Origin: Bog-756 sp037141235
GTDB taxonomy: Bacteria; Actinomycetota; Acidimicrobiia; Acidimicrobiales; RAAP-2
NCBI GenBank assembly: GCA_037141235.1
Contig: JBAXCY010000056.1
Span: 1-14,781, forward strand
Direction of reading: 5' to 3'
Length of the DNA stretch: 14,781 nt
Shown here: positions 11,796 through 14,781 of the stretch, piece by piece
How the letters are laid out: each line of letters opens with the position of its first letter
Numbering within the stretch: the first letter of the stretch is position 1
Notes under the pieces: generated by a model
Told to the model about the DNA's origin: nothing
Seen by the model: the letters and a program-made list of their open reading frames with translations, nothing else
Database searches by the model: none
Translations under genes and position numbers: made by a program

Positions 11796-13613
11796 ATGGA
11801 CCCGACCCAGACGCCGCGTGTTTTTTCTGAGCGCTATGAACTGAACCATCTGATCGCCCGTGGGGGCATGGCCGAGGTCTACCGCGCCCACGACCGCCTC
11901 CTCGATCGACCGGTGGCACTGAAGGTCCTGTTTCCTGAGCTGTCCGTGGATCGGTCGTTCGTCGAGCGGTTCCGTCGTGAGGCGCAGGCCGCGGCCAACT
12001 TGTCGCATCCCAACATCGTCCCGGTATTCGACTGGGGTGAAGACACCGGCACCTACTTCATCGTCATGGAGTTCATCGACGGCCGACCGCTCTCTTCGAT
12101 CCTCAAGTCGGCAGGCCCGCTGTCGGCCGAGCGGACCGCCGACATCGGCGCCCATGTGGCTGCCGCGCTCGGTTATGCCCACAAGCACGGAGTGATCCAC
12201 CGCGACGTCAAGCCCGGAAACGTCCTCATCACCGACGACGGCCAGGTGAAGGTCACCGACTTCGGAATCGCCCGAGCCATCAACACCGAGGAGAGCCTCA
12301 CGCAGACCGGAGCCGTGATGGGCACGGCCACCTACTTCTCCCCCGAGCAGGCCGAAGGGCTCGGGGTCGATGGACGCAGCGACATCTACTCCCTCGGAGT
12401 GGTCCTGTTCGAGATGGTCACTGGGCGCCCCCCCTTCTTGGGCGAGTCACCAGTGGCTGTGGCATCCAAGCATGTGCGCGACAGCCCTCCTGCGCCACGG
12501 GAGCTCAATCCGCAGATTCCTCCGACGTTCGAGGCGATCATCCTCAAGTCCATGGCCAAGGACCCGGCGCACCGCTATGCCACCGCCGAGGACCTGCGGG
12601 CCGACTTGCTCCGCTTCAATGAAGGGCGCAGCGTCTTGGCCATGGAGGACACCACGGCGATGATCGGCGTGGCCGGAGTCACCACCTCGATGGCTGCAGT
12701 GGCGGGAATGGACGCCACCAGTGCAGTCGGGGCCGTGGGGCGCGAGGGGGCAGCAGTCGGTACGGGGGGAGAGGCTCCCGATGAGACGGCGACCAATCGG
12801 ACCAGGAACTACGCCATCGCATTGGGCCTCCTGCTCCTGCTCTTGCTCTTGGCCGGGTTCTTCTTGGGACGGAACCTGGGCTACTTCGGTGGGAGTACCT
12901 CGTTCAACCTGCCAAATGTGGTGAACGAGCAGGCCCAGGTGGCAACGGCGACCCTGCAAGGCGACGGGCTTAACGTCAAGCAGGTCCAGCAGGTCTCCTC
13001 CCGGCCCTTGGGCACGGTGATCTCTACCAATCCACCACCGCAGACCTTGGTGAAGAAGGGTGACACGATCACGATCAAGGTGGCCGCAGTGGCGCCAACG
13101 GTCCAGGTGACGGTGCCGGACGGGTTGACCAACACCACGCAGACCAATGCCGAGGCCATCTTGCAGAGCGCCGGCCTCCAGTCGACTGTGGTCTACAAGA
13201 CCAGCACGGCCCAGAAGGGCACGGTCCTGAGTACCAACCCCACGTCGGGCACCAAGATCAACCAGGGTGCATCCGTGGCCCTGACCGTGTCCTCGGGCCC
13301 GGCCAACGTGACGGTCCCCTCACTGATCGGCCTGTCCGAGGGGGTGGCCGGCCAGACGCTGGGCAATGTCGGCCTCAACGTCGGCAGTATCAGGTCGGTC
13401 GACTCGGCTCAGTATGCCGCTGGCCTGGTGGTGTCTTCGGATCCCAGCACCGGTGCAGCGGTGGCTCCAGGCAGTTCGGTCAATATTGCCGTGTCGACAG
13501 GACCACCTCCGGCGACCACTACGACTACTGCGGTCCCGGCCACCACCACCACCACTACTTCGGTCCCGGCGACCACCACCACCACCACCACTACGGTCCC
13601 GAAGGTCCCCTGA
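11796..13613 (+). CDS. pknB: PASTA-domain Ser/Thr protein kinase PknB
   Basis: This is a 605-aa transmembrane kinase. Its cytosolic kinase domain (about 14-274) has the glycine loop ARGGMAEVY (21-29), K43, E62, the catalytic loop HRDVKPGN (135-142, D137), DFG (155-157) and the activation segment LTQTGAVMGT. There T169 and T171 match the autophosphorylated pair of M. tuberculosis PknB. After a linker (275-338) comes one membrane helix (339-357). Three PASTA repeats follow (about 370-430, 436-498, 504-567), which bind muropeptides or lipid II, and then a Thr-rich tail. ATG 11796 starts at the family's usual N-terminus; TTG 11787 is an alternative. A -10-like TAGTCT (11781-11786) lies close upstream and the 88-bp gap to pbpA could hold an internal promoter. 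M. tuberculosis PknB has four PASTA domains, and pknA is absent here. Confidence 0.97.
   Translation: MDPTQTPRVFSERYELNHLIARGGMAEVYRAHDRLLDRPVALKVLFPELSVDRSFVERFRREAQAAANLSHPNIVPVFDWGEDTGTYFIVMEFIDGRPLSSILKSAGPLSAERTADIGAHVAAALGYAHKHGVIHRDVKPGNVLITDDGQVKVTDFGIARAINTEESLTQTGAVMGTATYFSPEQAEGLGVDGRSDIYSLGVVLFEMVTGRPPFLGESPVAVASKHVRDSPPAPRELNPQIPPTFEAIILKSMAKDPAHRYATAEDLRADLLRFNEGRSVLAMEDTTAMIGVAGVTTSMAAVAGMDATSAVGAVGREGAAVGTGGEAPDETATNRTRNYAIALGLLLLLLLLAGFFLGRNLGYFGGSTSFNLPNVVNEQAQVATATLQGDGLNVKQVQQVSSRPLGTVISTNPPPQTLVKKGDTITIKVAAVAPTVQVTVPDGLTNTTQTNAEAILQSAGLQSTVVYKTSTAQKGTVLSTNPTSGTKINQGASVALTVSSGPANVTVPSLIGLSEGVAGQTLGNVGLNVGSIRSVDSAQYAAGLVVSSDPSTGAAVAPGSSVNIAVSTGPPPATTTTTAVPATTTTTTSVPATTTTTTTTVPKVP
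13513..13607 (+). repeat. Imperfect tandem repeat encoding the Thr-rich PknB tail
   Basis: The block CGGTCCCGGC followed by a run of ACC codons occurs at 13531 and 13561 (30 bp apart) and again in shortened form at 13594 (33 bp later). It encodes V-P-A followed by five to eight Thr residues. The ACC runs are mostly one codon, which suits replication slippage, so the tail length may vary between strains. Confidence 0.8.
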
Positions 13614-13683
13614 TCAGCCGGCGGCCCTTATGCGCCAAGGACCACGTCTGTCGGTAGGGCGCCAGCACGACGTCAACAGGTCG

Positions 13684-14262
13684 TCAGCCGCAGGTGGCCA
13701 GGAAGTTCGCCAGCAGCGAGGGCCCTTCAGGCGAGAGCAGCGACTCGGGATGGAACTGCACACCCTCGACGGCCAGCGTCCGATGTCGCAGGCCCATGAT
13801 CACGCCGTCGGCTGTCAGCGCCGTGACTTCCAAGACGTCGGGAACCGTGGCCGGCTCCACCACCAGCGAGTGGTAGCGGGTAGCGGTAAAGGGGTCGGGC
13901 AGACCTCGGAATACTCCTAGTCCTTGGTGGTGGATGGCTGAGGTCTTGCCGTGCATCAGGCTGGGAGCGGCCACGACGTCGCCCCCGTAGGCGAGTCCGA
14001 TGGCCTGGTGGCCGAGGCATACGCCCAAGATGGGGAATTCCCCGGCGAGCTGGTCGATGATGGCCAACGAGATACCGGCCGACTCGGGTCGTCCTGGTCC
14101 AGGGGAGATCAGGATGCCATCGGGTGACTGGGCCCGGATGCCGTCGATGTCGATGGCGTCGTTGCGGAAGACGATCGGCTCGGCACCGAGCTCGCCCAAC
14201 TCCTGGACGAGGTTGTAGACGAACGAGTCGTAGTTATCGATGACCAGCACACGGGTCGCCAT
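13684..14262 (-). CDS. trpG: Class I glutamine amidotransferase, anthranilate/aminodeoxychorismate synthase component II
   Basis: This is a 192-aa glutaminase subunit that supplies ammonia to a chorismate-using partner, for anthranilate (tryptophan) or 4-amino-4-deoxychorismate (folate). The family start VLVIDNYDSFVYNL (5-18) and the oxyanion segment ISPGPGRPE (52-60) are present. The nucleophile is C82 in LGVCLGHQAIG, and the triad is completed by H171 and E173 in GVQFHPES. ATG 14262 begins exactly at the family N-terminus; the frame extends further upstream but that part has no similarity. No partner chorismate-binding gene lies in the window. From memory, an amidotransferase gene between pknB and crgA is the order in Mycobacterium, where it is called trpG; pabA would be an equally fair name. 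It converges with pknB across 70 bp in which I see no clear terminator. Confidence 0.95.
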   Translation of the reverse strand: MATRVLVIDNYDSFVYNLVQELGELGAEPIVFRNDAIDIDGIRAQSPDGILISPGPGRPESAGISLAIIDQLAGEFPILGVCLGHQAIGLAYGGDVVAAPSLMHGKTSAIHHQGLGVFRGLPDPFTATRYHSLVVEPATVPDVLEVTALTADGVIMGLRHRTLAVEGVQFHPESLLSPEGPSLLANFLATCG

Positions 14263-14328
14263 GGGAGCCTGATCGTATCGGGCAGCCAGGTACCCCACGC
14301 CCGGTCGCCTCACTGGCCCGACACTGGC

Positions 14329-14340
14329 TAATGTCAACGC
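14329..14340 (+). promoter_or_regulatory. -10 element of crgA, leaderless start
   Basis: TAATGT (14329-14334) lies six bases before ATG 14341, so transcription would begin at or next to the ATG. There is no Shine-Dalgarno, and no good -35 box is seen. The 78 bp between trpG and crgA must hold both divergent promoters. On the minus strand TACGAT lies about 10 bases before the trpG start. Confidence 0.4.
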
Positions 14341-14658
14341 ATGGCAACTACCGCCGAAAAGGGTCCGGGCCGGGCCAAAAAAAAGAGCAACGCTTCGGGT
14401 GGGCGGACTACCGCTTCGGCCAAGTCCGGTGCGGCTGGCTCGATCCAGAGCAACCGCTATACGCCGCCGATCAGCAAGAGTCAGAAGGCGAGTCCGAAGT
14501 GGTTCGGGATCCTGATCATCGCGCTGTTTCTGCTCGGTGTCCTGATCGTCATCTTGAACTACGCGGGCGTCCTGCCCGGCGGCGTCAACAACTTGTGGCT
14601 GATCGCGGCCATCGGCTCCATCTTCGCTGGTCTACTCCTCGCCACCAGATACCACTAG
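14341..14658 (+). CDS. crgA: Cell division protein CrgA
   Basis: This is a 105-aa protein with the CrgA layout. A basic, Ala/Lys/Ser-rich cytosolic N-terminus (1-38) is followed by the family hallmark RYTPPISKSQKASPKW (39-54). A first membrane helix (about 55-73, FGILIIALFLLGVLIVILNY) leads to a short extracellular loop with LPGG, and a second helix (about 84-101, LWLIAAIGSIFAGLLLA) ends in TRYH at the C-terminus. CrgA recruits and steadies divisome proteins and was first known as a septation regulator in Streptomyces. The start is ATG 14341, just after a -10 box. The gene diverges from trpG and is close to the PknB cluster, as in other actinobacteria. Length and C-terminus are as expected, so the gene is intact. 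Confidence 0.96.
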   Translation: MATTAEKGPGRAKKKSNASGGRTTASAKSGAAGSIQSNRYTPPISKSQKASPKWFGILIIALFLLGVLIVILNYAGVLPGGVNNLWLIAAIGSIFAGLLLATRYH

Positions 14659-14671
14659 CGACCCAGCCGAC

Positions 14672-14695
14672 CGCGCTTCGGGCATAGGAAGCGCG
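14672..14695 (+). terminator. First hairpin after crgA
   Basis: CGCGCTTC (14672-14679) pairs perfectly with GAAGCGCG (14688-14695) around an 8-base loop, 14 bp after the crgA stop. There is no T run after it, so it would act as a weak terminator or as an mRNA 3'-end stabiliser. Confidence 0.45.
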
Positions 14696-14734
14696 CCCTT
14701 GACCTGATTCTGGCCTATTTGCCGGGAACGGAAC

Positions 14735-14758
14735 CGGCCGGCCCCAATGGGCCGGCCG
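14735..14758. terminator. Second, very strong hairpin after crgA
   Basis: CGGCCGGCCC (14735-14744) pairs perfectly with GGGCCGGCCG (14749-14758) around the loop CAAT. The ten all-G/C pairs make it a very stable structure. There is no T run, as is usual for actinobacterial terminators. It probably ends crgA transcription and could serve both strands. Confidence 0.6.
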
Positions 14759-14781
14759 CTCCACTCCATCAGTACCACTGG

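Noticed and set aside
13513..13607. CRISPR-like repeat array
   Set aside because: The repeats are in-frame Thr codons inside pknB, with no unique spacers.
13614..13683. Bidirectional terminator between pknB and trpG
   Set aside because: Only a 5-bp stem (ACGAC/GTCGT) can be drawn, which is too weak to support.

Overview
The window reads as high-GC actinobacterial chromosome. The right half (about 7.4-14.8 kb) holds a tRNA-Leu and the conserved cell-wall and cell-division signalling cluster fhaA-fhaB-pstP-pbpA-pknB, then a convergent trpG/pabA-type amidotransferase and a divergent crgA. This is the order known near the replication origin of Mycobacterium and other actinobacteria. The Thr-rich extracellular tails and the compact cluster make a member of Acidimicrobiia or a similar deep-branching actinobacterium my best guess. 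That placement is inference.

Layout. 1-0.8 kb: the C-terminal part of an IS6-like transposase cut by the window edge, then a decayed recombinase-type helix-turn-helix fragment. 0.8-3.4 kb: a TetR regulator, probably on a leaderless mRNA, followed closely by a hemerythrin-SRPBCC fusion protein, then a GNAT acetyltransferase. 3.5-7.2 kb: an accessory island. It carries a tRNA 3'-end-like sequence beside a small AlpA-type (excisionase-like) gene, and an almost perfectly symmetric divergent promoter. About 400 bp without a confident gene follow. A hairpin then abuts a strong ribosome binding site, which leads a tyrosine-recombinase-like gene overlapping a 602-aa DDE transposase gene by 4 bp. 7.4-7.5 kb: tRNA-Leu(CAG) on the minus strand. 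7.7-13.6 kb: the FHA/PP2C/PBP/STPK operon. 13.7-14.7 kb: trpG (minus) and crgA (plus), ending in two hairpins.

How the core genes work together. PknB (kinase with three extracellular PASTA domains) and PstP (membrane PP2C phosphatase) are expected to set the phosphorylation state of cell-wall enzymes. FhaA and FhaB read phosphothreonine through FHA domains, PbpA cross-links peptidoglycan, and CrgA tunes the divisome. The cluster lacks the FtsW/RodA glycosyltransferase and the second kinase PknA normally found between pstP and pknB.

The most interesting accessory parts are the recombinase-like/DDE transposase pair, the mirror-symmetric promoter next to the AlpA-like gene, and a CsoR-operator-like palindrome inside the probable fhaA promoter. 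No database or folding program was available, so family assignments rest on motifs I recognise.
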